From Actinophytocola algeriensis (lineage in GTDB: Bacteria; Actinomycetota; Actinomycetes; Mycobacteriales; Pseudonocardiaceae), in the NCBI RefSeq assembly GCF_014203735.1, contig NZ_JACHJQ010000006.1, forward strand, positions 815,698 through 879,697: 64,000 bases of DNA, read 5' to 3'. Position 1 is the stretch's first letter. Every line of letters starts with the position of its first letter. Positions 17,860-29,052 of this stretch are shown piece by piece. The notes below the pieces were generated by a model. The model was given only the letters and a program-made list of their open reading frames with translations, was not told the DNA's origin and searched no databases. The translations under genes and the position numbers were made by a program.

Positions 17860-19056
17860 GTGGCGGAGATTTCTCGGCCGCCGGTCAGGCGACCGCGCAA
17901 CCGCAAGGCCCAACTCGCCGACGCGGCTGCCGAGCTGTTCCGCAAGCACGGGTACCACCAGGTCAGCGTCAACGACATCGCCAAGGCCGCGGGCGTCACC
18001 GGGCCTGCCGTCTACCGTCATTTCCGGGGCAAACAGGACATCCTGGCCCACGTCCTCCTGTCCGGCATGGACACGTTCGGCCTGGTGACCGAGGGGGCGC
18101 TCGCCACCCCGGGCACCCCCGCCGGCCAGCTGTCGGCCCTGCTGCGGGCGGTCGCCGAGCTGGCCGTCGACCGGCGCGAGATCACCGCGCTGTGGCGCTG
18201 GGAGGGCCGCCACCTCGCCGAGGCCGACCGCACCAAGATCCGCCACCGGGGTGCCGAGCTGATGGCGCAGTGGGGCATCGCGCTGCGCGACGCCCGCCCC
18301 GAGCTGGCGATGAGCGACGCCGAGCTGCTGTGCTGGGCGACCCTGTCGGTGTACGGGAGCCTGTCCGACCACCACACGAGCCCGCCGCGGCGCCGCTTCG
18401 AGGACCTGCTTGTCACGCTCGCGACCGCGGTCACCTCGTGCCGGGTCCCCGACGGTGACCCGGTGCCGCTGCCGGAACCACTGCCGGAACGGGCCCCCGG
18501 CACGCCCGGTTCACGCCGCGAGGAGCTGTTGACCGCCGCGATCTCCCTGTTCCGCGAACGCGGGTACGCGGCGGTGAGCATGGAGGACATCGGCGCCCGC
18601 GCGGGCATGGCCGGGCCGAGCATCTACCGGTACTTCCCCGGCAAGGCGGCCATCCTCGTCGCGGGCGGCTACCGCATGTCCGACCAGCTGGCCCGCACGG
18701 CCACGCACGCGATGACGCTGCCGCCGCAGGAGGCGCTGACCTACCTGGCCACGTCCTACGTGGATACGGTGCTGCGGTCGGACAACATCATGGCGACCTT
18801 CGCGAACGAGCTGCGCAACCTGCCGGAACGGGACCGCAAGGACCTGGTGCGGCTGCAGCGGCACTACGTCGGGCACTGGTACGCGCTGCTGCGCACGGTC
18901 GCCCCCGACCTGCCGGAACCCGACACGCGGGTGATCGTGCACGTGGCACTCACGATCGTGAACGACCTGGCCCGCACCCCGAGGCTGCTGCGGCGGCCGA
19001 GGATCGCGGCCGAACTGACCGAGCTGGCGGTGACCGTTCTCGACGCTGGGAGGTAG
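17860..19056 (+). CDS. Tandem TetR regulator with two complete TetR modules
   Basis: This 398-residue protein is about twice the usual TetR length. The first helix-turn-helix is in residues about 18-58 (SVNDIAKAAGVTGPAVYRHF) and a second in about 225-265 (SMEDIGARAGMAGPSIYRYF), each followed by a TetR-like ligand-domain region. The GTG start at 17860 has GGAGG 4 bases before it. It overlaps the P450 gene region and is divergent from fadAB, so it probably represses both. Two DNA-binding heads in one chain might act as a pseudo-dimer. Confidence 0.88.
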   Translation: MAEISRPPVRRPRNRKAQLADAAAELFRKHGYHQVSVNDIAKAAGVTGPAVYRHFRGKQDILAHVLLSGMDTFGLVTEGALATPGTPAGQLSALLRAVAELAVDRREITALWRWEGRHLAEADRTKIRHRGAELMAQWGIALRDARPELAMSDAELLCWATLSVYGSLSDHHTSPPRRRFEDLLVTLATAVTSCRVPDGDPVPLPEPLPERAPGTPGSRREELLTAAISLFRERGYAAVSMEDIGARAGMAGPSIYRYFPGKAAILVAGGYRMSDQLARTATHAMTLPPQEALTYLATSYVDTVLRSDNIMATFANELRNLPERDRKDLVRLQRHYVGHWYALLRTVAPDLPEPDTRVIVHVALTIVNDLARTPRLLRRPRIAAELTELAVTVLDAGR

Positions 19057-19058
19057 TG

Positions 19059-20468
19059 ATGTCCACTGCGCTGCGTGCACCTTACGAGGTGGACAAGAAC
19101 GCGTTCGACCGCTGGCTGATGGACCGCGCCTGGCCCACGAAGGACCTGGCCGCACCACCCGCCGGACTCAAGCCGGTGCCCGGTGACCCCGGCCTGCCGG
19201 TGCTGGGGCACAGCCTGGAGATGCTGCGGCTGGGCCTCGACTACGCGATGAAGCGCTACGAGCAGTACGGCCCGGTGTCGTGGGTCCGCGCCTTCGGGGT
19301 GAACGTGGTGTCCGCGTCCGGCCCGGACGCGACGCAGGTCGTGCTGGCGAACAGGGACAAGGCGTACTCGCAGCAGGGCTGGGAGTACTTCATCGGCCCG
19401 TTCTTCAACCGCGGCCTGATGCTCCTGGACTTCGACGAGCACATCTACCACCGGCGGCTCATGCAGCTGGCGTTCACCGCGGACCGCCTGTCGGCGTACA
19501 TGACGCAGGTGGGCGACGTGGTGGCCGACAGCGTGTCGGCGTGGTCGCCGCGCGACGGGTTCCAGGTGTACCCGGCGCTCAAACAGCTCACGCTGGACGT
19601 GGCGACGAAGATCTTCATGGCGTCGTCGCTCGGCGGTGACTCCTCCCGCCTGACCAAGGCGTTCGTGGACACGGTCCGCGCTGGCACGGCGCTCATCCGG
19701 CTGCCGGTGCCGGGCGGCCGGTGGCAGGCAGGCCTCACCGGGCGCAAGGTGCTGGAGGACTACTTCCGCCGCGGCCTGCCCGCGAAACGCGCCTCGGACT
19801 CCGACGACCTGTTCGCCGCGCTGTGCCACGCCCGCACCGACGAGGGCGAGACGTTCTCCGACGACGACGTCGTCAACCACATGATCTTCCTGATGATGGC
19901 GGCCCACGACACGTCGACCATCGCCACGTCGTCGCTGGTGTACTACCTCGGCAAGAACCCCGAGTGGCAGTCCCTCGTGCGCGAGGAGTCCCTCGCGCTG
20001 GGCGACGAGCCCCTCACCGTGTCTACTTTGGACCGGCTGCCGGCGCTGGACCTGGTGCTGAAGGAGTCGATGCGCCTGGTGGCGCCGGTCCCGTGGATGG
20101 TCCGCAAGACCGTCAAGGACACCGACCTGCTCGGCCACCACCTGCCCGCGGGCACGTTCGTGACGACGCTGGCGTGGATCAACCACATGCTGCCGGAGTA
20201 CTGGACCGAGCCGAACCGCTTCGATCCGCTGCGCTTCTCGGAAGACCGCCGCGAGGACAAGTCCCACCGCTTCGCGTACATGCCCTTCGGCGGCGGCGTG
20301 CACAAGTGCATCGGCATGCACTTCGGCACCCAGGAAGTGAAGACGATCGCCCACGAGCTGGTCCGCCGTTTCGAGTGGACGGTCCCCGCCGACTACGACG
20401 TCCGCTGGGACCCGACCGCGTTGCCGCTGCCGAAGGACGGCCTGCCGATCTCCATCAAACGCCGCTGA
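19059..20468 (+). CDS. Cytochrome P450
   Basis: This 469-residue P450 has the I-helix AAHDTST, the K-helix ExxR (ESMR) and the haem-cysteine loop FGGGVHKCIG (C417). ATG 19059 follows GGGAGG and lies just after the TetR stop, so both are probably co-transcribed. The AHDTS I-helix resembles CYP51/CYP26-like rather than CYP107-type enzymes. With fadAB and the TetR it suggests hydroxylation of a lipid or isoprenoid substrate; the redox partner is not in the window. Its end overlaps the convergent esterase by 14 bases. Confidence 0.93.
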   Translation: MSTALRAPYEVDKNAFDRWLMDRAWPTKDLAAPPAGLKPVPGDPGLPVLGHSLEMLRLGLDYAMKRYEQYGPVSWVRAFGVNVVSASGPDATQVVLANRDKAYSQQGWEYFIGPFFNRGLMLLDFDEHIYHRRLMQLAFTADRLSAYMTQVGDVVADSVSAWSPRDGFQVYPALKQLTLDVATKIFMASSLGGDSSRLTKAFVDTVRAGTALIRLPVPGGRWQAGLTGRKVLEDYFRRGLPAKRASDSDDLFAALCHARTDEGETFSDDDVVNHMIFLMMAAHDTSTIATSSLVYYLGKNPEWQSLVREESLALGDEPLTVSTLDRLPALDLVLKESMRLVAPVPWMVRKTVKDTDLLGHHLPAGTFVTTLAWINHMLPEYWTEPNRFDPLRFSEDRREDKSHRFAYMPFGGGVHKCIGMHFGTQEVKTIAHELVRRFEWTVPADYDVRWDPTALPLPKDGLPISIKRR

Positions 20469-21294
20469 GCCTCGTACCCACGAACCGCAACGCGTCGGGC
20501 AGCACCCGGAGGAAGTAGCCGCCGTCATGGGCCCCTGGCCCGATGGCGGCCACGTCCGGCCGGGCCTTCCGGACGAACTCCCGCGCGGCGCCGACGAACG
20601 GGTCTTCGGTACCACACCAGACTCCGAGGGCTGTGTTCCCGAGGTCACCGGTGTGCCGCAAGGGTTCGTTGGCGAGCCAGTGCCCTTCGTCGCGGAAAAC
20701 GTCCCGGGCCTTCGCGTCAGCCCAGTCCTGGAAGAGCGCGGGCCCGATGACCGCCACGGCCCGCAGATCGGCCTCACGCGCGTACCGCAACGACCCGAAG
20801 GCCCCCATGGAGATCCCGACCGCGGCGGTGGGCGCGGGCAGGGCCCGCTCGGCGAGCCACACAGGCAACTCGTCCCGCAACATCCGCAGGGTGTCGTCGA
20901 TCCAGTAGGTGCTCCCCCCGTCCACCGCGACAATCCCGAAGGGCGGTGCCCCATCCCGGCGAAGGGCGGTGAGAAACCGCGGCACCCCCATGTCGAGGAA
21001 CGACCGCGCGTCACCACCCCGCCCGTGCAGCGCGAGACACACCGGCCGCCCCGGCGCGGCCCCCACGACCACGAGATCCATGTCCACCCCACGAGCAGCG
21101 GACCGCACCCGGTCGGTGACCACCTTTTCGGGCGGCACCTCGGGAATCTCCCCATCGGGCCCGGTCAGCCCCAGCACCCGGCGCAACCCAGGCCCACCGG
21201 GCAACACGTCGGTGACCATCCCGGCCCCGGTGAGCGCGGCGGCGCCGGCCACCCCTGCTCCCCCGAGCAACAACGCCCTCCGCGATACCCGCAT
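20455..21294 (-). CDS. Tat-exported alpha/beta-hydrolase (putative esterase)
   Basis: This 279-residue protein has a twin-arginine signal (SRRALLLGGAGVAGAAAL). Alpha/beta-hydrolase landmarks follow: LALHGRGGDA (oxyanion region), the nucleophile elbow GISMGAFGS, and a C-terminal GAHDGGYF histidine. The ATG at 21294 is next to GGAGGG; an ATG five codons earlier (21309) lacks a site. It resembles antigen-85/esterase-type proteins. Substrate is unknown. Confidence 0.8.
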   Translation of the reverse strand: MRVSRRALLLGGAGVAGAAALTGAGMVTDVLPGGPGLRRVLGLTGPDGEIPEVPPEKVVTDRVRSAARGVDMDLVVVGAAPGRPVCLALHGRGGDARSFLDMGVPRFLTALRRDGAPPFGIVAVDGGSTYWIDDTLRMLRDELPVWLAERALPAPTAAVGISMGAFGSLRYAREADLRAVAVIGPALFQDWADAKARDVFRDEGHWLANEPLRHTGDLGNTALGVWCGTEDPFVGAAREFVRKARPDVAAIGPGAHDGGYFLRVLPDALRFVGTRLSGV

Positions 21295-21326
21295 ACCCTC
21301 CGGACGCATGACGTGCGGTCCGGTTC

Positions 21327-22145
21327 CTAGCGCGGCGCCTCGGTGTCGCTGCCGGTGCGGCCGCAGTGGACGTCGTCGCGCGTGTAGTGGATGCCCACGC
21401 CCGCCTCGCCGGGGGCGTGGTCGTCGCGGAGTACCAGGTGGTTGTCGTAGTCGCCGCCGTTCTGGTGGCGGAACGGGATCGGTTCGGCGTCGGGCAGTGT
21501 GATCAGTCGTTCCGCCAGCCGTTTGGCGGCGTCCGCGTACTCGTCGTCGGACACGGACACCGCGCCGTTGACCACAAACGGCGCCACCGGCGTCATCCCC
21601 GAGTACCACAGCGTGCCGTGCGTGAGGGAGAACAGCACCTCGTCCAGCTCGCCATGGATCCCCCTCGGCCCCGTGGTGGCCGCGTTGGCGCCGACGGTCG
21701 TGATCACCAGCGCCCGCCTGCCGACCAGCCCACCATCCCCGTACCGCCGGGCGCGCCCGGTGACCGGGTCGAGCACGCCCTGCGCGAACCCCTGCACGAA
21801 CAACCGGTCGAACCAGCCCTTGAGGATCGCCGGCATGCCGAACCACCACAACGGGAACTGCACGACCACCGTGTCCGCCCACAGCAGTTTCTCCTGCTCG
21901 GCACGGATGTCCGCGCGCAGCGACCCGTCGTTCAGCGCTCGCTCGGACTCCTCGAGCACGTCCAGCCGCGAGGCCGGATCGTGCGCGAAGTCCTCGGCCC
22001 GCACCACCGGGTCCCAGTCCATGGCATAGAGGTCCGACTCCCGCACCTCATGCCCGTGCCCACGCAGCACCGCGATCCCGTGGTCCCGCAAGGAACCGTT
22101 CAACGACCGCGGCTCGGGATGGGCGTACAACCACAGCACACGCAT
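21327..22145 (-). CDS. Flavodoxin-fold NAD(P)H dehydrogenase (quinone)
   Basis: This 272-residue protein has the flavodoxin-like opening VLWLYAHPEPRSLNGSL and the core VVVQFPLWWFGMPAILKGWFDR typical of KefF/MdaB/NQO-type quinone reductases. These two-electron reductases detoxify quinones. The C-terminal 50 residues are polar and longer than in MdaB. It is probably a stand-alone gene upstream of the esterase. Confidence 0.88.
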   Translation of the reverse strand: MRVLWLYAHPEPRSLNGSLRDHGIAVLRGHGHEVRESDLYAMDWDPVVRAEDFAHDPASRLDVLEESERALNDGSLRADIRAEQEKLLWADTVVVQFPLWWFGMPAILKGWFDRLFVQGFAQGVLDPVTGRARRYGDGGLVGRRALVITTVGANAATTGPRGIHGELDEVLFSLTHGTLWYSGMTPVAPFVVNGAVSVSDDEYADAAKRLAERLITLPDAEPIPFRHQNGGDYDNHLVLRDDHAPGEAGVGIHYTRDDVHCGRTGSDTEAPR

Positions 22146-22244
22146 ACGTCACCCTCCACTCACGACCATGCCCTGCGCGAACGTGACGGCAGCCAGTGAG
22201 CGGCCGGCACCTGCTCGGCCAGGTCGAGTGTCAGCTCCACCCGG

Positions 22245-22808
22245 TCAGGCTACCCAGATCGGGCAGCGGTCGGGCACCTCGTGCAGTCTGCGCAGCTGGT
22301 TGATGCCGCTCAGCCAGCCACACCAGCTCCTGGGCGGCGGCGGGCCGTCCCCCAGCCGCATGGTGACCGACAGCCGCGTCCCGGAGTCGACTTCGGACAG
22401 TTCCCAGGTGCTGACACCGGTGTCCTCGGACAACACGAGGCGGTGGTCCGCGACCAGCTCGACGACCGTGCCGACCGGACCGCCGCCCTCGATCTCCCAG
22501 CGGCCGCCGGGGAACAGCTCGATCGCGAGCGGCAGGCCGAACCAGCGCTCGAACAGCGCCCGGTCGGTGAGCGACTCGAACACCTCGTCGGTCGGCGCGG
22601 CGATGTCCACGGTGGTGCTGCTCTCGTCGAACTCCAGGACGGCGCGGCCCTCCAGCGCGTCGACCGCGTTCGCGAGCTCCAGGCAGCGCTGCGTGAACTC
22701 GCGGTCCCGCACCTCCGCCTCGATGAGACCGTCGTCGGTGACCGTCGCCCACGGCAGCCGGTCACGGGTGTCGGCGGCGGGGGCGATCGTGCGTGCGCGA
22801 ATCCTCAC
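22245..22808 (-). CDS. SRPBCC/AHSA1-type protein coupled to HelD
   Basis: This 187-residue protein has a START/SRPBCC-like region from about residue 60 (AVLEFDESSTTVDIAAPTDEVFESLTD...RWFGLPLAIELFPGGRWEIEG). An unusual 55-residue leader precedes it. The GTG start shares four bases with the helD stop, so translation is coupled. Such proteins bind hydrophobic ligands or act as polyketide-like cyclases or AHSA1 relatives; no function can be assigned here. Confidence 0.7.
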   Translation of the reverse strand: MRIRARTIAPAADTRDRLPWATVTDDGLIEAEVRDREFTQRCLELANAVDALEGRAVLEFDESSTTVDIAAPTDEVFESLTDRALFERWFGLPLAIELFPGGRWEIEGGGPVGTVVELVADHRLVLSEDTGVSTWELSEVDSGTRLSVTMRLGDGPPPPRSWCGWLSGINQLRRLHEVPDRCPIWVA

Positions 22809-24988
22809 GGGGTCACATCATCGAGCAACATCAGGCAGTCCGGCAACGGGGCCGAGTGCACGACACCGAGCCGCTGCGTCGCCCTGGTCAGCGCCACGTA
22901 CAGCTCGGCGGCACCGGCGGACCCGGCCATGATCGTCGCCGGCTCGACCACGATCACCCCGTCGAACTCGAGGCCCTTGGTCGCCCTCGGCGGCAGGACC
23001 AGCGCGTCCACGTTGAGCGTCGACCCGTCCGGCGCGATCACCGCGATCGTGCCCTCGCCGATCTCCTCCTCCATGCGCGCGACCATCTCCGTCACCGCGG
23101 CCGCCAGCTTGCCCGCGGGCGCCCAGCGCGACCACGGCGGCACCCCGGTCGACCGCACGGACTTCGGCGGCTGCGCCGAGGTGTCCATCGTGGACAGCAG
23201 CGACGCGGCGACGTCCATGATCTCCGCCGGCATGCGGTAGTTGATGGTCAGCTGCCGGTAGGTCCACCGGTTCGGCACGTACTCGTCGAGCATGTTCGCC
23301 CAGGTCCGCGCACCCGCTGGCGACTCGCGCTGCGCGAGGTCGCCGACGATGGTCATGGACCGGCTCGGGCACCGCCGCATCAGCACCCGCCAGTCCATCT
23401 CGGACAGCTCCTGCGCCTCGTCGACCACCACGTGCCCGTAGGTCCACTCGCGGTCCGCGGCCGCCCGCTCGGCGAGCGACCGGTGGTCGCGCTCCTCCTG
23501 CCGTTCGGCCAGCTGCGTCGGGTCGATCAGGTCGACGGCACGCAGCATCTCCTCGTCGGGGTCCTCGTCGGTGTCGAGGATGTCGAGCACGCCCCGCGCG
23601 TACGCCTCCTGCTCGCGCCGCGTCTGCTCCGCCTCCTCGTCCGACTCGTACGCCCCGAGCAGCTCAGCGGCCTCGTCGAGCAGGGGCACGTCCGACACGG
23701 TCCACGCGTCGCCGCGGTCGCGCAGGAACGACCTGGGCGCGCGGATCGCGGCCAGCCGCTCCGGCGAGGTGTACAGGTCGGAGAACAGCTTCCTCGGCGA
23801 GAGCCGCGGCCACAGCAGCTCGACGGCGGCGGCGAGCGCGGTGCTCGAGATCAGCTCGCGGCGCACGTCCGCCGCCAGGTCAGCGGCCAGGTCCGGGGTG
23901 TCCCGCGCGTCCAGCCAGCCCTCCCCGATCCGGTCGACGGCCTGCTCGGCCAGCTCCAGGACCAGCGCGTCGCGGAAGATGTCCTGCGCCCGGTTGTGCA
24001 GGCGCCCGGACCCGCGGGCCCGCTCCCGCGCCCGCCCGGCGACCGCAACGTCGATCTCGACGGTCACGTCGTCCAGCTCGACCTCGATCGGCGTCTCCGG
24101 CACCTCCTGCCGGTTCGCGACGGCGGCGTGCACCAGGTCGACCATCGTGAGACTGCCCTTGACCTCGCGGTCCGGGTCCGCGGCACGCGTCTTCACGTCC
24201 GGCAGCAGCTCGCCGGGGGTCGAGAACACCACGTCGGTCTCGCCGAGTGAGGGCAGCACGCCGCCGATGTAGCGGAGGAAGCCGGTGTTGGGGCCGATGA
24301 TCAGCACACCGCGCCGGGACATCCGTTCGCGGTGCGTGTACAGCAGGTAGGCGACCCGGTGCAGCGCGACGACGGTCTTGCCGGTGCCGGGTCCGCCGTC
24401 GATGACGACCACGCCGGTGCGGCCGAGGCGGATGATCTCGTCCTGCTCGGCCTGGATCGTCGCGACGATGTCACCCATCGTCTCCGACCGGGGGGCGTTG
24501 AGCGCGGCGACCAGCACCTCGTCACTGTCGGCGACACCGTGTTCGAGAACGTCGTCGTGAAATGACAGGACCCGGCGGCCGCGGACCCGGAAATGGCGCC
24601 TGCGGGTCACCCCTTCCGGATTCGCGGCGGTCGCCACGTAAAAGGGCCGCGCGACCGGTGCGCGCCAGTCGGTGAGGAGCGGTTCGTAGTCGTTCTCCTC
24701 GTCGAACAACCCGATCCGGCCGATGTAGGTGGTCTCACCCGCGGTGTGGTCGAGCCTGCCGAAGCACAGCCCGTTGTCGGCCACCTTCAGCCGCCCGATC
24801 TGGCTGGTCAGCGTGGTCGCGGCCACGTCCCGCTCCCAGAGGGCCTCAGTGGTCTCCGCGGTGCTGTCGATCAGCACGCCGTCGAGCTTGCCGGCCGCGG
24901 TCGACCGCTCGGCGTCCAGGCGCGCGTACAACGACGCGATGTGTTCCCGTTCCGCCTGCAATTCCACGTCGTAATCGCTCTTTGACAA
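22805..24988 (-). CDS. helD: HelD-family RNA-polymerase recycling ATPase
   Basis: This 727-residue UvrD-like superfamily-1 protein has an N-terminal coiled-coil arm (AEREHIASLYARLDAERS), Walker A GGPGTGKT (near residue 200), a divergent insertion, and Walker B VVVDEAQELSEMDW. HelD proteins pry stalled RNA polymerase off DNA, and actinobacterial members can reduce rifamycin sensitivity. The TTG start at 24988 has GAGGGG upstream. I looked for the palindromic rifamycin-associated element upstream and did not find it. Confidence 0.88.
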   Translation of the reverse strand: MSKSDYDVELQAEREHIASLYARLDAERSTAAGKLDGVLIDSTAETTEALWERDVAATTLTSQIGRLKVADNGLCFGRLDHTAGETTYIGRIGLFDEENDYEPLLTDWRAPVARPFYVATAANPEGVTRRRHFRVRGRRVLSFHDDVLEHGVADSDEVLVAALNAPRSETMGDIVATIQAEQDEIIRLGRTGVVVIDGGPGTGKTVVALHRVAYLLYTHRERMSRRGVLIIGPNTGFLRYIGGVLPSLGETDVVFSTPGELLPDVKTRAADPDREVKGSLTMVDLVHAAVANRQEVPETPIEVELDDVTVEIDVAVAGRARERARGSGRLHNRAQDIFRDALVLELAEQAVDRIGEGWLDARDTPDLAADLAADVRRELISSTALAAAVELLWPRLSPRKLFSDLYTSPERLAAIRAPRSFLRDRGDAWTVSDVPLLDEAAELLGAYESDEEAEQTRREQEAYARGVLDILDTDEDPDEEMLRAVDLIDPTQLAERQEERDHRSLAERAAADREWTYGHVVVDEAQELSEMDWRVLMRRCPSRSMTIVGDLAQRESPAGARTWANMLDEYVPNRWTYRQLTINYRMPAEIMDVAASLLSTMDTSAQPPKSVRSTGVPPWSRWAPAGKLAAAVTEMVARMEEEIGEGTIAVIAPDGSTLNVDALVLPPRATKGLEFDGVIVVEPATIMAGSAGAAELYVALTRATQRLGVVHSAPLPDCLMLLDDVTP

Positions 24989-25099
24989 ATGAGCCCCTCA
25001 TAAGCTATAATCAACGCACTTTCCGGCATTCGCCGAATTCACAGCGCAAAGCCAGCCATTGATTATGGCTTGTGATAGACCATTTGCCAAACGAGCCGG
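24981..25099. promoter_or_regulatory. AT-richer helD promoter region with repeats
   Basis: TTTGACAAATGAGCCCC (24981-24997) recurs as TTTGCCAAACGAGCCGG (25083-25099), 13 of 17 bases. Between them TATAATCAACG (about 25003) is mirrored by CATTGATTATG (about 25058). This is the most AT-rich stretch nearby and must hold the helD promoter. The repeats may be regulator sites. Confidence 0.45.
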
Positions 25100-25708
25100 T
25101 CACGGCTCCTGGTGCAGCGCGTCCGCCAGCATCGCCGCCCACTGGTCCAGCACCCGCTGACGGCGCTTGCGGTCGTCGGTGAGCAGGTTCGCCAGGCCAA
25201 GGCCGCGGGCCATGTCGAGCGTCGCCTGCACCGCCTCCCGCACCCCGGTCCGCGACTCGTCGACGCCGAGCAGCTCCAGTGCCGTCCGGTGGGTCTCCCG
25301 CCCGACCTGCGCCTCCAGCCCGACCACGCGCTCCTTCAGCCGCTCGTCCGACGACGCCGCCACCCACAGGTGGATCGCCGCGCGGAACAGCGGTCCGGTG
25401 TACATCAGCTCGACCATCCCGACCACGGCCCTGGTGCGGTCCGGGCCGGCGGGGAGGTCCACCGCCCTGGACCGGAGCACGGCGAGGCGTTCCGAGGTCA
25501 CGTGCTCGACCGCCGAGGTGAACAGGTCCTCCCTGGTCGGGAAGTGGTGCTGGGCGGCGCCCCGCGAGACGCCCGCCCGTTCCGCGACGACCGACACCGT
25601 GCTGCCCGACCAGCCGACCTCGGCCAGGCACTCGATGGCCGCCTCCAGGAGCCGCTGCCGGGTGGCCCGGCTGCGGTCCTGGCGCGGCTCCCGCAAAACC
25701 TCAGTCAT
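25100..25708 (-). CDS. TetR-family regulator of the carboxylase operon
   Basis: This 202-residue regulator has a helix-turn-helix in residues about 30-55 (SVVAERAGVSRGAAQHHFP) and a TetR ligand-binding half. The ATG at 25708 follows AAAAGGAC. It is the last gene in line after the AtuA/acyl-CoA operon, 160 bp behind it, and probably controls that operon in response to an acyl-CoA. Confidence 0.85.
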   Translation of the reverse strand: MTEVLREPRQDRSRATRQRLLEAAIECLAEVGWSGSTVSVVAERAGVSRGAAQHHFPTREDLFTSAVEHVTSERLAVLRSRAVDLPAGPDRTRAVVGMVELMYTGPLFRAAIHLWVAASSDERLKERVVGLEAQVGRETHRTALELLGVDESRTGVREAVQATLDMARGLGLANLLTDDRKRRQRVLDQWAAMLADALHQEP

Positions 25709-25868
25709 CAGAGCGTGTCCTTTTGGATCTTTGTGCATAGTCCTGGCCTGATCAGCAGTTGCCTCAGGGGAACGTGACGGCACTCAGCCACTGACCGCCT
25801 GTGGTCCGCGGGTGTCGCCGGATCGGGACCAACACTTGTGAATCCGGGGAGGCGGGGCTGGGCACGCC

Positions 25869-27043
25869 CTAGTAGGACTTCGGGAGGCCCAGGGTGTTCT
25901 GGGCGACGAAGTTGAGGATCATCTCGCGGCTCACCGGCGCGATCCGGTTCACGCGCGCGGCCGCGACCAGCGCGCCGAGGCCGTACTCGGCGGTCAGGCC
26001 GTTGCCGCCGTGCACCTGGACCGCGGTGTCGACCGCCTTGATCGACGCCTCCGCCGCCGCGTACTTCGCCATGTTCGCGGCCTCGCCTGCACCCATGTCG
26101 TCGCCTGCGTCGTACAGGGCCGCCGCCTTCTGGGTCATCACCTTCGCCAGCTCCAGGCCGATCTTCGCCTCCGCGAGGGGGTGCGCCACGCCCTGGTGGG
26201 CGCCGATCGGAGTGCTCCACACCTGCCGCGACTTCGCGTAGTCGACGCCCTTGTCCAGGGCGTAGCGGCCCATGCCGATCGCGAACGACGCGGCCATGAT
26301 GCGCTCCGGGTTCAGGCCGGCGAACAGCTGCAGCAGCGCCGCGTCCTGGGAGCCGACCAGCGCGTCCGCCGGGAGGCGGACGTCGTCGAGGAACAGCGTG
26401 AACTGCTTGTCCGGCGAGATGATGTCCATCTCGATCGGGTGGTACTCGACGCCGGGTGCGTCGGTCGGGACGATGAACAGCGCGGGCTTGAGCTTGCCTT
26501 CGCGGCTGTGCTGGTCTTCGGCGCGGCCGACGACCATCACGGCGGCGGCCTCGTCGACACCGGAGATGAAGACCTTGCGACCGTTCAGCACCCAGTCGTC
26601 GCCGTCGCGGCGGGCGGTGGTGGTGATCTTGTGCGAGTTGGAGCCGGCGTCCGGCTCGGTGATCGCGAACGCCATGCGCAGCGAGCCGTCGGCGAACCGC
26701 GGCAGCCACTCCTGCTTCTGCGCGTCCGTGCCGAAGCGGGTGATGATCGTCGCGCAGATCGCCGGGGACACCACCATCAGCAGCAGGCCGCAGCCCTGCG
26801 CCGCCAGCTCCTCGGCCACCGCGGCCAGGTCGCCGATGTTGCCGCCACCGCCGCCGAACTCCTCCGGCACGTTCACGCCGAGGTAGCCGAGCTTGCCTGC
26901 CTCGTCCCACAGCTCGGTGGACTTCTCGCCGGCACGCGCCTTCTTCAGGAACCACTCGCCGCCGTAGCGCCTGCCGAGGTCGGACACTGCCGCCCGCAGC
27001 GCCTGGCGCTCCTCGGTCTCGGAAAACCCGGTCATGCTCGTAT

Positions 27044-27047
<4 letters not shown>
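25869..27047 (-). CDS. Acyl-CoA dehydrogenase
   Basis: This 392-residue flavoenzyme has AFAITEPDAGSNSHKI (FAD/substrate loop), DDVRLPADALVG, and the terminal QVHGGNGLTAEYG region that carries the catalytic base in many relatives. Its ATG overlaps the carboxylase alpha stop by four bases (ATGA). It oxidises an acyl-CoA at the alpha-beta position and, with the second dehydrogenase at 30648, brackets the carboxylase genes. Confidence 0.9.
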
Positions 27048-29047
<2,000 letters not shown>

Positions 29048-29052
29048 CCCGC

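Noticed and set aside
24981-25099. Rifamycin-associated element upstream of helD
   Set aside because: Only an isolated GAGGGGCT stretch is present, which serves as the ribosome-binding site; the palindromic GGGGCTTGC/GCAAGCCCC form is absent.
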